Positions 34,258 to 46,322 of a stretch of DNA of 64,000 nucleotides are shown here, piece by piece (the stretch's first letter is position 1; the number at the start of each line of letters is the position of its first letter). A program made the position numbers and the translations under genes. The DNA comes from Mermis nigrescens (taxonomy: Eukaryota; Nematoda; Enoplea; Mermithida; Mermithidae): NCBI GenBank assembly GCA_036768485.1, contig JAVLUZ010000151.1:4303912-4367911 (forward strand), in the 5' to 3' direction. The notes under the pieces are model-generated. The model was not told the DNA's origin. It saw only the letters and a program-made list of their open reading frames with translations, and did not search any database.

Positions 34258-35472
34258 ACGCCATAGTTTTGCTTAAAGGCTTTAGGTGGATGACGTGTTC
34301 AAAAACAGAAAGTAACTCAAAGAGAAGGAATGGTCTTACACATGCAGAAGAGCTTTGCTGCGTCTGACGACCCATAATGCAGACAATCGATACTTGCCTG
34401 CTCGGCACTTATGCAGTTTAGGGGAGACGAAAATTTTTAGGAATTTTTTCTCCTAAAATTACTATTTCCTGTGGTTATTTTAGGATCCTGAAACATATCC
34501 AGTGTTCATTTTTGATTTCAGATAAAATTTGAATCAAAAATCAGCTTTTTTGTCATTTTTGTGGAAGATTTAAAAAAATTTCTCTGTATTTATGCACTTG
34601 TTTTCACTGTATTTGTTAAGCCTCGTTATTTTTAGTGATTTGCGTTGCTTGTGATTTTTCCGTAGTTTATCTGCTTGCTTATGTATGCTAATATAACACT
34701 TGAAAATATTATTATTGGTAATTATAACTGCATGAAACGTGCACTATATTTCACTCAACCATTTGTCAGTTCCATTCGAAATGAAAAAGGGCTGTTATAT
34801 TCATTATATTTATTAATTATTGGCATGCGAAATGACAGCTAAAATAAAATCGTCGATTTCCGAAAAAAATTAAAAATTTAAATGTAAGATTCCAACAGTG
34901 AGAAACGGTGGTTCTTTCGTCATCAATGTGCAAAAAAATGGAATTCCTTACTGGCATGCAAAATAATCCCAGAATTATCAATGAAAAAATTAAAAAAATT
35001 TTATTGAAATTATTGACAAAAATTACAAAAGCGTGATTTTTTCACCCGGATTCTGTTGAAAATAAAAATAAATGCTCAAATTCGGCATAAGCATGCAAAA
35101 TTACCATTGAATGTGCAAAAATATGAATAAGTTTTGTTGTTGAAATTTTTCACAAAAAATACAAAAAACCTGATTTCTCACCTAAATTTTGACGGAAATG
35201 AAAATGAATGCTAAGTTCGTCATCAGCTTGCAAAATTACCATATAATGTGCAAAAAAACAAAGAAATTTTTTTTGAAAATTTTTCACAAAAATGACACAA
35301 AACCTGAATTTTCACCCAAATTTTGTCTGAAATTAAAAATGAATGCTGGTTTCATTATTAGAGTACAAAATTACCCAAAAAAATGGTAATTTTGGAAGAA
35401 CAAATTTTTGAAAATTTTTGATTCCCTAAACTGCATAAGTGCCACCATTTTTGATTGGTATTATTGTGCCTG
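34258..35472. other. AT-rich stretch with block repeated from 19 kb
   Basis: 34280-34380 shares GGTGGATGACGTG and CATGCAGAAGAG with 19275-19345. 34870-35400 holds a degenerate repeat of about 110 bp (TGCAAAATTACC, ATTTTTCACAAAAA, CCTGATTTTTCACC). No supported gene. Confidence 0.4.
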
Positions 35473-35480
35473 GTGCACAC

Positions 35481-36276
35481 CAGGGCTTGCATGAGTGGGT
35501 TTTTAATTTTTTGTGGGTTTTTAAGGTTCTAAAAAATCTTGGGTCTTTTGGTATTTTGAGATAGCATTCGCATACTACAAGTCTGAATAAATTATACAAT
35601 TAATGCACATTGAATAATTGTTTGCATTAAAACTTCACTCGAATGTTAATTTTATAGTCCTAAACTATGTAGTTTAGTTGTATCTTTTTAATAACAATTT
35701 TTACTTTTTACTCTAACCTGGCACTCCATCCAGTAGTCTGACCTTTTGTACTCAAACAAAATAAGTACATATATACCTATTATTGTAAGTTTCATGTGTA
35801 GTGTAATTTTCCAATGTTTGATGTCTAACTTTTATACTTATTACATAGGTATTTACGTTAACAATTTCAACGGCCTCATCGGAACGAACTTTTTTAACCT
35901 TTGGTTTTGTCCAATCAAGATTGAGAAATTCACCAAGCACTGATACAGTCCGAAAGCTGGTGTTCATTAAAAAAAATGCCAATCAGTTTTGTGATCCAAC
36001 CATGATGGATACTGATGACTGTGATGATAGGGATATGTGATCACAGATCAGTACAGTGACAGTCTAATATAGCTTTGTTTTGAACTTGTCCTATTTTTAT
36101 ATTGGGTCCTTTATATGTCACAAAGTAAGCCAAGTCAATGTACCCATACAACTGGTATGTATCAGGAAAACCCCACTAAAAAACCACCAAAACCCCACGA
36201 AAAACCCCAAAAACCCACCAAAAACTCCAAAAACCCAAAACGCGAAATTTTAAAATCTGGGTTTTTGCCAGCCCTG
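35481..36276. mobile_element. hAT-like MITE, CAGGGCTTGCA ends
   Basis: CAGGGCTTGCATGAGTGGG ... GGGTTTTTGCCAGCCCTG. The flanks GTGCACAC (35473-35480) and TTGCACAC (36277-36284) match at 7 of 8. The right sub-terminal part is a run of CCCCA/AAAACCC units (36160-36245). Same end type as 30879-34249. Confidence 0.8.
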
Positions 36277-38517
36277 TTGCACACCTACCCCTTGTGTGTG
36301 AATATTGATTTTACGTGAATCGATGTTTTTCGACTACGGAAGTACGTCAGGCTTCTCAAGATAAAAGAACAGAAAGTTCCAGTATATTGAACTCTTATTG
36401 TGGACCTCTGGATTTGAAATCCGACGTCTTAATCACTTGACGACACCACTTCATTTCAAGATTGTATGCAGCGATTTGTTATGTTTTTCAGCAAATTAAC
36501 AAAAAAAGTAGAATTATTCTGACTCCTGTTTCTAAAGCGCTAGGCGTAGGTCTAGTAATGTGCATTCATATAGCTTCTCTCGCTTCGCTCGCTCCTCAAT
36601 TTTTGACCCATGTTGAAGTATGTAGGCTTAGCCCATCTCTGGTACCAATATGGATCCTTCAGCAGTCTGGCAAGCGTAATCACAAATTTAGAAAGAAATT
36701 CATGCTTTTTCTCTTCCGACACTCACAAATAAAAAAGTAGAACCCACACAGAGGAAACTGTATATACCAAAACTCGCTTTTATCACATTTAAGTTAATTC
36801 CGCTGGCTTATGCATTGAAAATTGTGCTTTAAAAATGTCCTAAATGAAAACAGCGCGTGCAAAAACCTAAAAAATCTGCGAGCATGCGCTACTATTCGAC
36901 TTAGCTGCAAGCAAAGTAATCGCACATACAAAAGGTAGGTAAGCAGCAGGCACAATAATACCCTTTGAGTTGCATAGAAATTGAGAGTTTTATTTTTATC
37001 TTATTTAAAGATGAATACAATTGTCGATTTATCAGACACTTATTTTAAAGACAAGTCGTGCGGAGGGAAATAGTGTAAAGTGTAAACAGAAGAAAGAAGA
37101 TAAACAAAAACAAAAAAAGCAAAAAACATACATTTTCTGCACAAACCTGCGAAGAACCGAAGACACAGATGCAAAACAGGCGCTTTAGGTCAAACATATC
37201 TAACGGCTCGAAATTTAGGGGTCTTGGCAATTTTGGGGAGGGGGGTAAATGACCCCTAATTTCTGGCAAAAAACGGTAAAAAAACGCCTAAAAACGGCAA
37301 AAAATTCAATTTTTTTCAAAATGGGGAAGGTAAAAAAATTTCTGACTCTGTTGGGATGGGGGGACGTCCAACTTTAGGTAGGGAATTCCCTATTCCTCTT
37401 CTTACATGTAAGCTTTAGGTTGTATAAAGACTAAAAATTGGAGTGCTTAAACCGCGCACATGGGACTAAATGGACTCTAATTATAATCGTGACATTCAGG
37501 GCGAATCGCTGTAATTTTTTTATGATTTTTTATATAAAAAAGTTAAGGGGAAAAGGAAAAAATCATTCCCACATTTTATTTAGGGAATACGTTTCCCGCT
37601 ACCCCGCCTGGATACGAACCTGGCAATAATGCATGCTTTACCCTTGCGCACACATGTACTTAAATATTACAAGAAATATTGTGCTTACGTCATATGTTTC
37701 CAAACGGTAACGTGATTACAGCATCCTGCATGCGTTTAACAGCCAACGTATACACCAAATTAACGAAATGCGTAGCTTAACCCAGAGATAGATTATTGTT
37801 ATCCTAGGAATACTTAAAAAAACAAAATACATACATATCAGCTTGGCTATTTAGCAGCAAAACATTCACTATCTAACAAATCATTGTATTTCGCGTTCTA
37901 TCATGCCAAATTTTTTATTCCTGGGATAGCTCATTCTCCCGTCCCTCCCAGGAATAGCTATCACGAAAATAAGTTTTATTACGATAAAAGCTATCCCAGG
38001 AATATGGCTTATTCCAGGCATGCATGTAACAGGGGGATGGGGAAATCTCCTCCCAAAGTCGGATGCCCCCCATCCTCCCTCTAAGCCAAAGAATTTTGAC
38101 CCTTTCTTTTTAGAAAAAAATCGAATTTTTGGCCGTTTTTCGCCAAAAATTGTAGGCTGTTTACTCGTCCTTCCCTAAAAATGGTCGGGACCCCACCCCT
38201 AAAATTCAAGCTGTTACATGTATGATGACAGGTATAACTTGTTCAGCGTTCCTTCACAAGGCCCTTAGTTAATAACTTTAAAGTCATTTCTGTTTCTAAA
38301 ATCTCAACGCAATGCACTGCACGCCTAAGCCACCGTTTTTCCACAATTGGGGCGTTTTGTTAACCAAAATTTTGGGATGTGCAAAAAATTTTTCGGCTTG
38401 GTTTGCAATAATAGGCCTAACGCTTAGGCTTAGTTTATTGGCATTAGCTATAAATGCATTATCGACTGTGAGGCCATCACCTTATAAGAAGTGAACTATT
38501 GGAATTATTACTATCAT
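36277..38517. other. intergenic repeat-rich stretch upstream of SLMAP
   Basis: Contains a degraded family-D copy (about 36527-36660, with CGCTTCGCTCGCTCC), a family-H repeat (about 37195-37410: AACGGCTCGAAATTTAGGGG ... CCCTATTCCTCTTCTTACATG), and a stretch with AGCTATCCCAGGAATA repeated in both orientations (37918-38015). No gene found. Confidence 0.4.
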
Positions 38518-39316
38518 CAGGCCCGTATCCAGGATTAAATTTCGTGGAAGGGGCGAAAATTTTTAGGTCAGATATGTCGAGAGAACCATTAAAAGATGGG
38601 CGAAAATAAAGGCAGTTTTGTGCGTATCTCGGCGAGATCTATACGATAGTGAAGCAAAATTTCACAAGAAATTAATTTTTTACTCTTTTTATATTGATAT
38701 ACAGCAAATTTATCGTTTAAGCTATCTGCACAACTAATTTCTCATCATTCAATCGACGAATTATATATTCCTTATAACCTATCTTTGTATTGGATCATTG
38801 TGTTTCACAAAGAAAAACAATATGGATAATAAATATTTCGGCACGAAGCGCTGAAAAAGTTTTGGCATATTCTACACGTCTAGCTCAAATTTAAGCGCTT
38901 TTGAGCGAACTAAAAGACGAAAAAGACAAACACCGGAAAAAATTTATTGTTTTTCGTTTCTTAACTCAAATCTGAGCTGTTTTGAGTGGGCAGAAGTCAA
39001 AAACTATAGCTGAACAATGAATCCGGCGCACAGCGCTGGAAATTGACATGCTTTGCATGTCTACCTCAAATTTGAGGGATTTTGAGCGGTTTAGAAGACA
39101 AAACTGTCCCTACATACAACAAATCCGGCGCGAAGCATCGGAAAAATTTTTAGTTTATTAGCTCAAAAATACATTAAAAACCTGTTTTGGCGGTGTTTTA
39201 GACTCACTTCGCCAATTTTCCATTTTTCTCGTTGGGGGACCCTTGGGAAAAACGAAAAATTCTTCATTTCGGGAGAGGGCTGCCCTACCCCTCCGCCTCC
39301 CCTAAATATGGGCCTG
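38518..39316. mobile_element. hAT-like element just upstream of SLMAP
   Basis: CAGGCCCGTATCCAGG ... CCTAAATATGGGCCTG, with a perfect 8-bp duplication ACTATCAT at 38510-38517 and 39317-39324. 799 bp. It carries CGGCACGAAGCGCTG, CGGCGCACAGCGCTGG and CGGCGCGAAGCATCGG hairpin-type motifs. It ends 178 bp before the SLMAP start codon and so may lie in or next to the promoter or 5' UTR. Confidence 0.85.
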
Positions 39317-39336
39317 ACTATCATTCTTATCGTTGA

Positions 39337-39344
39337 TGACGTCA
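39337..39344. promoter_or_regulatory. palindromic TGACGTCA (CRE/ATF-type site) near SLMAP start
   Basis: Perfect TGACGTCA 150 bp upstream of the SLMAP ATG, just outside the right end of the 38518-39316 element. Known binding site type for CREB/ATF bZIP factors. A role here is an inference from position only. Confidence 0.35.
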
Positions 39345-39494
39345 TAAATAGTTTTCATTCTATAGAAGTGCCCACCCATGTATTTTGCCTGTTAAATGCG
39401 AACATGTTTATATTAATCATTTCTTCACCGACTCAATTTGCAGACGCATATTTTCCTGTTGGTGGTACTTCTTTTTTTGCAATCGAACACCAAA

Positions 39495-39701
39495 ATGACC
39501 GCCAGTACTTCGCGCGCCTACGCAGTTCTAACTCAGTGCCAACAAAGTCACCCGTTTGAAGATAGGCGCATACCGTTCGAAGACGAACCAATTAAAATAG
39601 GTCGATCGGTGGCCAAGTTAAGGCCTAGCGTTGAAAACGCCATTTTCGATTGTAAAGTGCTGTCCCGAAACCACGCCATTGCGTGGTACGACAATGGACA
39701 G
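39495..39701 (+). CDS. SLMAP: SLMAP exon 1: start and N-terminal half of FHA domain
   Basis: Orthologue of SLMAP, a tail-anchored coiled-coil protein that links STRIPAK (a PP2A complex) to phosphorylated Hippo/MST kinases. Codons 1-69. The start is set at ATG 39495 (CCAAAATGACC context); a second in-frame ATG at 39438 would give a hydrophobic leader not typical of the family. An acceptor TTTGCAG ends at 39443, so this may be a second exon carrying 5' UTR. The FHA block shows KIGRSVAKLRP (Arg 37 is the expected phosphothreonine contact) and FDCKVLSRNHA (SRNH at residues 57-60). The exon ends in phase 0 before GTGCGC. The next exon supplies the rest of the FHA domain. Confidence 0.9.
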
Positions 39702-41899
39702 GTGCGCATTTGATCGCGTTTTCGGATATGCGTCTATCTCCCATATATGATGTGGGAAGTTTCACTCAACCGAAGTTTTTTCAGCCCCCCCTGATTTCGC
39801 AGCGATTTTCGAAGAAATGCATACAAAAGGTGCTGTTTTAAGCGTTTTTAGCTATTTGGTTGCTCAAAAGCGTCAAATTTTTGGCGCTTTGCACCATTCA
39901 CTCATTTTTTGAATTATATTTTGTTTCAAAATTTCGAAAAAATTGAAAAAGAACAAGAATAATCTTGTTTTTTTTCCAATTTTGTCGAAATTTTTTAACA
40001 TTTGTATTGTACGCTCTCGAAAGATAGGGCATTGTCAGAAACGCCAACAAAGTCATATTTTTGACGCGTATCCACCATACCTGGGGATGCACAAAGCTTC
40101 AAATTATTTAAATGTGAGCTCTCAAAGCTTGGTTGGTCTCAAAATTGGGCTAAAAACGGGTAAAAAAGGCAATTTTGTTTGATTTTCCTTTGCTTTCTCA
40201 CTTTTTTCTAAAAATCAGTCCATTTAAATGGACCCTTCAGCCTTCAAAATAACAAAAAACGTCAAATTTTTCCGGCGTTTCGCGCCGATTCGTTATTATT
40301 TATTGTTATATAGATCCAATGAGTTCAGAAGCTTGAATCGAGCTATAATAATCCGGCGCTTTACATCACTTAAGTGATTTAATGCGCTATTTGTTCGTTA
40401 AATGAAACTGCACATGCTTGTTGAGCATCTAAGTGCAAAAATGATAACGTACCAGTTTGTCTATCCTCTGCATTGTTTGTTATTCTTTACAAGGACACAT
40501 AATCCTAGTGTGATTAAAAAGAGTGTCCAAATTTTCTTGCGTTATTGCGCATTTTCTCTTTTCTGAACTATGTAAATCTTGTTAATAAGAAGGCTAGAAA
40601 TGGGCTTGAAAACGGTAAGAACAAAATTTTCATTGATACATCTTTTTATATCTTATTTGGCAGCGACCCATTACTACAATAGGAGTTGATCGATTTCAAG
40701 TGCTTGGGCTTAATTTAGAACCAAGATTTGGCCAATTTCGCAAAAATTTTAACATTACTATTCAACATGAAAGTGTTTTTATTTTACGGGTCCTGCCCCA
40801 GATTCCGCTGGAGGCGCTTGAGCGCGCCATCCTAGATCCCCCGTCAACTGTTAAATCTCGTTTTACATGTTCAAAGATTTGAGTGGACAAAAAACGTAAA
40901 AGGGTTAGGAATTTCTAAAAATAATTGTCTGTAACGGTAAAAATTGCGTTTAAAGAGCAAAAACGTCGAAATTTTAAGTCGCATAGCACCGCTGGTCACT
41001 ATGATTTTTTTGTTATGCTTCAGCATCGCGTTTAAATGCCTGAATCCGTCAAAACATTCTACTGCTTCATACTGTATATATAGTAATTCGCAGTTTTCCT
41101 GTCAGAAGCCAGAACTTACGGCATTATGACAAAATTGAAGAAGAATAATAATAGAAAGTCATCAATGTGATAAAAAATGAAAAAGAGATAATAGAAGAAA
41201 AATAAATAAAATATAAATGAATGAACAAATAAATAGATAAAAGGTAAAAAATGAGGCATGCTGTTAGTATAAAAGGAACAAAAAGACGCGATAAATAGTA
41301 CACAATACACATGTACCTACATAAAAAGTACATAAAATTATATTTTGAGAAATTACGGGTTTTACAAGGCGCAAGAGTCTAAGTGAAAAATTAGCTAGGC
41401 TATACTACTAAAGGTCGGAAAACTCAGTTTTACTATATATAACCTGTTACTGTACAGTGTTTTTTTGTATAAGGTCCGTTTGTACGTGTACAAAGATGGT
41501 CCCCAGAAGTCTTTGTACATTTTGTACACAAAAAGTTTTGGTTACTTCAATATGGTACAGTAGCGATTTTGGTGTGGCAAAAAGAGAGTTATTCGACCTT
41601 TGGTAGTGTATTTTAGCTGATTTCTGGGTTTCTGAGGATAAAAATCACAGGGGTCCTGACCCCTAAATTCAGGAAAAACCGGGAAAACATGACTTTTTAA
41701 ACGTTATTTTGTGCTATTTTTGGCCTTTTTGGACCCCGACCTCCCAATAGGTGTTGGTCCCTCCCCAAAATAGAACGGTCAGCTACGGGTTTGGTCCGAA
41801 CCCCCCATTCCCCAGAGGTACTCTCCTGAACATTATCTACCCTATTTGTTACGCGTATCATCGAAGTTAACATATATCTTTAAATACTTTTTTCATCAG
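39702..41899. other. SLMAP intron 1
   Basis: Holds family-K-like debris (39745-40086, with a TTTTGGCGCTTTGCACC hairpin), a decayed family-C copy, an AT-rich stretch at 41110-41330, and a degraded family-G-like block (41640-41790). Confidence 0.5.
40250..41460. mobile_element. family C element, copy 3 (decayed)
   Basis: Colinear with the interior of copies 1 and 2: TTTTCCGGCGTTTCGCGCCG (40269-40287), GATCCAATGAGTTCAGAAGC, TTGTTAATAAGAAGGC, GGGTTAGGAATTTCTAAAAA, then a break (41110-41390) and the CACTAAAGG-like tail. Both ends are lost. Confidence 0.65.
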
Positions 41900-42047
41900 T
41901 TCTTCCTGAAGGATACGAAAAGCTCGAATGGCACGTTCGTTAACAATCAGCGATTGTCGAAAGGCTCGGAAGAGAGCCCGGCCAGAGAAATTTTTTCGGG
42001 CGATATTTTGCAGTTCGGAGTAGAAATCGTTGAAAATACGAAAAAAG
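41900..42047 (+). CDS. SLMAP: SLMAP exon 2: C-terminal half of FHA domain
   Basis: Codons 70-118 plus one base. Acceptor TTTCATCAG ends at 41899, donor GTAAAC follows 42047, phase 1. Reads FFLKDTKSSNGTFVNNQRLS (the FHA NGTF-x-N loop that shapes the phosphopeptide pocket), then SGDILQFGVEIVENTKK. Both are diagnostic of the SLMAP FHA domain. Confidence 0.92.
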
Positions 42048-42229
42048 GTAAACATGCGTGTTTAGTGAATTGCTTTGCATTTAATAGTCGTTTTATTACT
42101 TAATTTTCTATTTAATACTTATTTATAAATGACATTAAAAACCTATAAATTACGGGTAGTTTTGGCTTACATTATCGCAATGTTTAAACACTACTTTGAA
42201 TTTCTTTTATTCAGCTTCCTTCCATGTTC

Positions 42230-42375
42230 CGATTTATTTGTTATTATTGTCGTTATTGTTTTTATTATTTTTGTTATTATTATTATTATTATTACATTAT
42301 TAATAATATTATTATCATTATTAATTTTATTATCATTTATTATTATTTCATCATTATTATTATTATTGTATTTCG
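42230..42375. repeat. ATT-rich microsatellite
   Basis: Imperfect TTA/ATT trinucleotide tract. Open frames across it are low-complexity artefacts. Confidence 0.85.
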
Positions 42376-42572
42376 CTTTTAGCTTTATTAGCTGCAACAG
42401 TAAATCTATATAAAAAGCATTCAATTGATTTGTTTTCCATCTTCAACGCTAAATCAATTAGATAATCCTAGTTAGGTACTTATCATTTACTTGAAGCATC
42501 ATCTCACGGGTTTGAGCACAAGTGTTCCATTTATTTTGAGCCGCGGACGTAATCGTTACTTTTTCTTTACAG

Positions 42573-42645
42573 TAACCCACGGATCCATTATTTGCATTGC
42601 TCGATTGTATTTACCCGATGGTCGAGAAGCTTCGTCAAGAAGCGA
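42573..42645 (+). CDS. SLMAP: SLMAP exon 3: end of FHA domain
   Basis: 73-bp exon between the acceptor TTTACAG (42572) and the donor GTAAAC (42646). With the split codon from exon 2 it gives VTHGSIICIARLYLPDGREA and then SSRS, the last FHA strand and exit. Phase 1 in, phase 2 out. Too short to stand out by itself; its identity rests on the frame and family match. Confidence 0.9.
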
Positions 42646-42689
42646 GTAAACGTTTCAATTTAAAGCTTTGCCAGTGTAAACTAATAATG

Positions 42690-43500
42690 TAACGACTCAA
42701 ACACGTGGGTGGGAGTCCCCTGCCGTCTGTAGATGTGGGAGGTTAACTATTTGTCGATTTTCGGCCAAAATGGCAAAAAACACTGAAAATGGCTAAAAAA
42801 TTCCAAGTTCTTATCTAAAATTGGGGGTCATAGGTCATACGTGTAATGGCTCAAAATTCATGGAGGGGCCATACATATGTATGTATAGATCTTGGGAATT
42901 CTGAGGGTCAAGCTCCAAAAAAATTTAAAGCGTGGTTTTATGGCGCTAAAAACGATGGGTAAACGTCAATAACACAGTTCTCTGACGTTTGGACGATGCT
43001 TGTTCTTTCTAGAACATAAGAACGAAAAAAGTCTCAAAAAATTGGAAAAAATCGAGCAAATTGAGCAAAACGCAGTCAAAAAAGTGTGCATATATGGCCT
43101 TAAAGGAACAATTTTTACAATTGCTCAAATGAAAAATCGACAATTCTGGGGTGTCGCAGGCATTGTGGGAGGGAGGGTGGTTAAAACTCTAAACACCTCA
43201 GAAGATGTATAATGGGGTGGGGTTCCCGAGCAAGGGATTGATGCTTTTAATTTTTGGCATAGAATAGGCAAAAACAGCTGAAAATAGTCAGAAAGCGTAA
43301 GTTTTTGTAAGAAATTATGAGGGAGATGGAAAAGGGGTCAAAAATTTTCTGTCTTCGGGTGATGGGGGACGACCAACTTCGAGCGAGGGATCCCCCATCC
43401 GCTCAGTAGCATGTATGGGCGGTCAAAAAAATTTTGACTCTGGGGAGGGGGACGACCAACTTTGGGGGATTCCCGATTTCCCTCTCTTACATTTTTGGTG
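42690..43500. repeat. family H repeat cluster
   Basis: At least two partial units with G-runs around AACGACTC.../AATGGCTCAAAA starts, CGGCCAAAA/GAAAATGGC interiors and C-run ends (CCCCCATCCGCTCAG, CCCTCTCTTACA). Related units lie at 37195-37410, 44038-44250, 47090-47230, 48825-49065 and 56400-56960. Boundaries could not be set by a target duplication. Confidence 0.5.
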
Positions 43501-43578
43501 TAAAGTGTCTAGATGTTTCTAAAGTTTGAATTATCGTATTTCGATTTATTTTAAGCATTTAGTTTATGGGTTTTTCAG

Positions 43579-43699
43579 AATCGACATTTCGTATTCGCAC
43601 GCTTCACCCTCGCCTTCCACGATTCACAGTTCTGCCGTATCAGTCGCCTCGGCTACGATCAATAGTCAAGAATTGTATCAATTGCAGCAATATATCAAA
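43579..43699 (+). CDS. SLMAP: SLMAP exon 4: linker into coiled coil
   Basis: Codons 143-183. Acceptor TTTTTCAG ends at 43578, donor GTGAGC starts at 43700; phase 2 in, phase 0 out. A Ser/Pro-rich linker (SHASPSPSTIHSSAVSVAS) leads to NSQELYQLQQYIK, matching the conserved SQEL-x-QL-x-QYL block that opens the coiled coil in SLMAP. Confidence 0.9.
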
Positions 43700-43910
43700 G
43701 TGAGCTGAAAGACGATTGAATTTAGGGGATTTTAATAGATTTAATTTTTAATTTTTTTTAATCAGGTTTAGTTTTTATATTTTTAAGATTTTCAATTTTT
43801 AGGATTCTTAATTTGAACTCCGTATTGCTTTACCACATATATTGAAGGGAGAACAATCCTCGATACTGTAGCGTGACGTCTAGTCTCCGATGAGTCGGCT
43901 TTTATTTAGA

Positions 43911-43978
43911 TGACGTCACTGATAAATTATGCTTCGTTTATGACGTCACCGATGAATCACCGACTTTTAATGACGTCA
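43911..43978. promoter_or_regulatory. three TGACGTCA sites at 30-bp spacing
   Basis: Perfect palindromic TGACGTCA at 43911-43918, 43941-43948 and 43971-43978, exactly 30 bp apart, with a related GTGACGTC at 43873-43880. Intervening bases share GAT-AAT-type segments (CACTGATAAAT, CACCGATGAAT), so the array arose by tandem duplication. Could be an intronic CREB/ATF-type enhancer, or part of an unrecognised repeat. Confidence 0.45.
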
Positions 43979-44037
43979 TCGACTTTTTCCTAGTCGGCAT
44001 CCTTTATGAGGATCAATCGACTATACTCATACATTAA

Positions 44038-44250
44038 AAGGCTCAATATTTTGGGTGGGGGTCCCGGCCAATTTCAGCGGGGACGGGGGTAATCACCTCC
44101 AATTTTTGAACAAAAACGGCCTGAAAACACCTATAAACGGCCAAAAAAAGTCAATTTTTTGAGAAAGGGTTGTGGGTCCAAAATTTTCTGACCTTGTGGG
44201 AAATGGGGACAGCCAGCTTGGGTGGAGGTATCCCCTATTCCTACATTTAC
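44038..44250. repeat. family H repeat unit
   Basis: TTAAAAGGCTCAATATTTTG with G-runs, then AACGGCCTGAAAACACC and ATCCCCTATTCCTACATTTA. Matches the 37195-37410 unit in order of blocks. Confidence 0.5.
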
Positions 44251-45070
44251 ATGTTTGATTTCACAATACTTTTAAAAGCTTAGCTTGCGCTTGTTTAAAC
44301 TGGAGAATCTTGGATCAGTTGCATGGGGCTTACATACATATGATACATTGGTGTAAAAAACAAAAAATCCATTCAAGACATAAATTTATTATGAAAATCG
44401 GTGTAAACCATAGCGAAAACTAACTTATGCGATTTACAATCAGAAGATGATTTCGAGCGGTTTTTCTCGTTTTCTCGATTTTTTTTCGATTTTTGATTCT
44501 TTTATGTAATCATACACTGGGCCATTTCTATTCTCGGCTCTCAAAAATCAAACGTGTTCTATGAATATTACCGAGTTTGACCTCTTTTTAGCATAAATTT
44601 TCCTTATGTTTCTTATTAAAAAGCCTTACCTCTCGTTTCTCCGGCGACATCATACATACATGGTCCTCTTCCTTGCCCAAAATTTTAATCTTTCACCAGT
44701 CATATACATACATTGTTTAACTTGGGAATTCTGGGGCAGAGGGCCAGCAACAAAATTTTTGAAAAGTGCCTTTTTTGGCTCAAAAGACATGGTTAAACGA
44801 CAAAAACACTGTTCTTCGACCTTTGAGTCCGTGCTCTTCTTTGCAGAATATAAAAACGAAACAAATTTCAAAAAAATCTCAAAAAATTGATTAAATTGAA
44901 CAGAATATGGTCAAAAAAAGAGAAGCGTATTTTTGAGCCGAAAAGCACACTTTACACGATCTTTTTGGAAAAATCGACAATTCTGTGCGGACAGCTGCCA
45001 TTTTGCTGAGGGGGGTCAGCAGTCACTTTAGGGGTGACTATTCCCATTTGCGTATTCACTCGAGAACATA

Positions 45071-45802
45071 CAGTGGTCGCCATGAAAGATGACGCGCTAT
45101 CAGCCTCAGAATTATAATAGACGGTGCGTCGCGAGCGCCGCGTTTTGTCCGTCATGCGCTATTATCTCTTTTTTATTATTATACGCCATTAATCTGTATC
45201 ATCCCATTAATCTGGCGATGCGGACGGCGCAACTTAGCTATTAATAGCGCCAACAAGAAGGAAGCGCGCACGTGAATGCTGAAAACGCGCACGTGAATGT
45301 CGTTCTATGTTTAGGCGAGCCAACATTAAAATCAATATTTTTACAAGCCGTGCACTATCTATTAATTATTATTTATATATTAAGTCATCTAAAAAACTTC
45401 AATAGCATTTTTAGAGGCTCTTTTATAAATCAATTCGAAATGTTAAAAAACTCCTCAATCAGTGCTGCTTACATCGCTCTGTATTGCGTACCTTTCTGCA
45501 AAATACTTCATCTTCCGTCGCCGGCTTGCAAAAATATTGATTTTAATGTTGGCTCGCCTAAATATAGGACGACATCCACGTGCGCGCTTCCAGCATTCAC
45601 TTGCGCGCTTCCTTCTTGTTGGCGCTTTTAATAGCTAAATTGCGCCGTCCGCATCGCCAGATTAACGGGATGATACAGATTAATGGCGTATAATAATAAA
45701 AAAGAGATAATAGCGCTTGATGGACGAAACGCGGCGCTCGCGACGCACCATCTATTATCAATTCTGAGGGTGATAGCGTGTCATCATTCATGGTGACAAC
45801 TG
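45071..45802. mobile_element. family E foldback element, copy 1
   Basis: Ends CAGTGGTCGCCATGAAAGAT and ATTCATGGTGACAACTG, flanked by TA on both sides (45069-45070 and 45803-45804). The inverted arms extend for hundreds of bases: TAGCGCCAACAAGAAGGAAG and GCGAGCCAACATTAAAATC on the left, complements on the right. GCGCGCACGTGAATG units occur inside the arms. Non-autonomous; TA flanks fit a Tc1/mariner-type enzyme. Confidence 0.85.
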
Positions 45803-46213
45803 TATATGGTTTAAACCCTGAGACATACGTAGCAGCTGGAAATCTTTTTAGGGGTACAGCCAACCATTTTTTACAGGAGGAAGGTCATAGATGTAAGAAT
45901 GAGATTGATGTGAAAATCCCTTAGCCTAAACTACATAGGTCATCTTCGCGATTCTCAAAGTCAAAGAATTTTGACCCCGCCAAGCCAACCCCCCTCCGCG
46001 CCCCAACCCCGCTGTTTGGCGAAAGTGTGAGTTTTTTGGTAATTAGAATTTTTTTTATCATTTTTGGCGAAAAATTATAGGTTCTTTACTTTTTCCATAA
46101 AAAAATGGCTGGAATAATTACCTCACAAAATTTTAAGTCGTTGGTTGCTACATTGATGGGGAAGGTATATATGTATAAATTACCTCAGGGTTTTGTGGAA
46201 AAACGACAAATAT

Positions 46214-46322
46214 ACTAGAGCTGTGCCGGGGCCAGGCCCCGGCCCCCGGCCCCGGGGCCGGGGCCTAGGCCCCGGCCCCGGGCCGGGGCCAGGCTGGCCC
46301 CGGCACCGGGGCCGGGGCCAAT
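46214..46322. repeat. GC-rich TAGAGCTGTGCC repeat, copy 1
   Basis: TAGAGCTGTGCCGGGGCC followed by about 90 bp of GGCCCC/GGGGCC, including GGGGCCTAGGCCCCGG, ending GGCCGGGGCCAAT. Starkly GC-rich in AT-rich surroundings. The terminus resembles common hAT ends (TAGAGNTGTGC). Open frames rich in Gly/Ala/Pro across it are artefacts. Confidence 0.65.

Noticed and set aside
42129..42413. Hydrophobic frame that looks like a membrane protein
   Set aside because: Translation of the ATT microsatellite inside SLMAP intron 2.
45272..45631. 119-codon frame (and similar at 52069-52336 and 60859-61135)
   Set aside because: All lie in family-E foldback arms and change with unit number; the shared text (Cys-Ala-Leu-Pro repeats) is the minisatellite.
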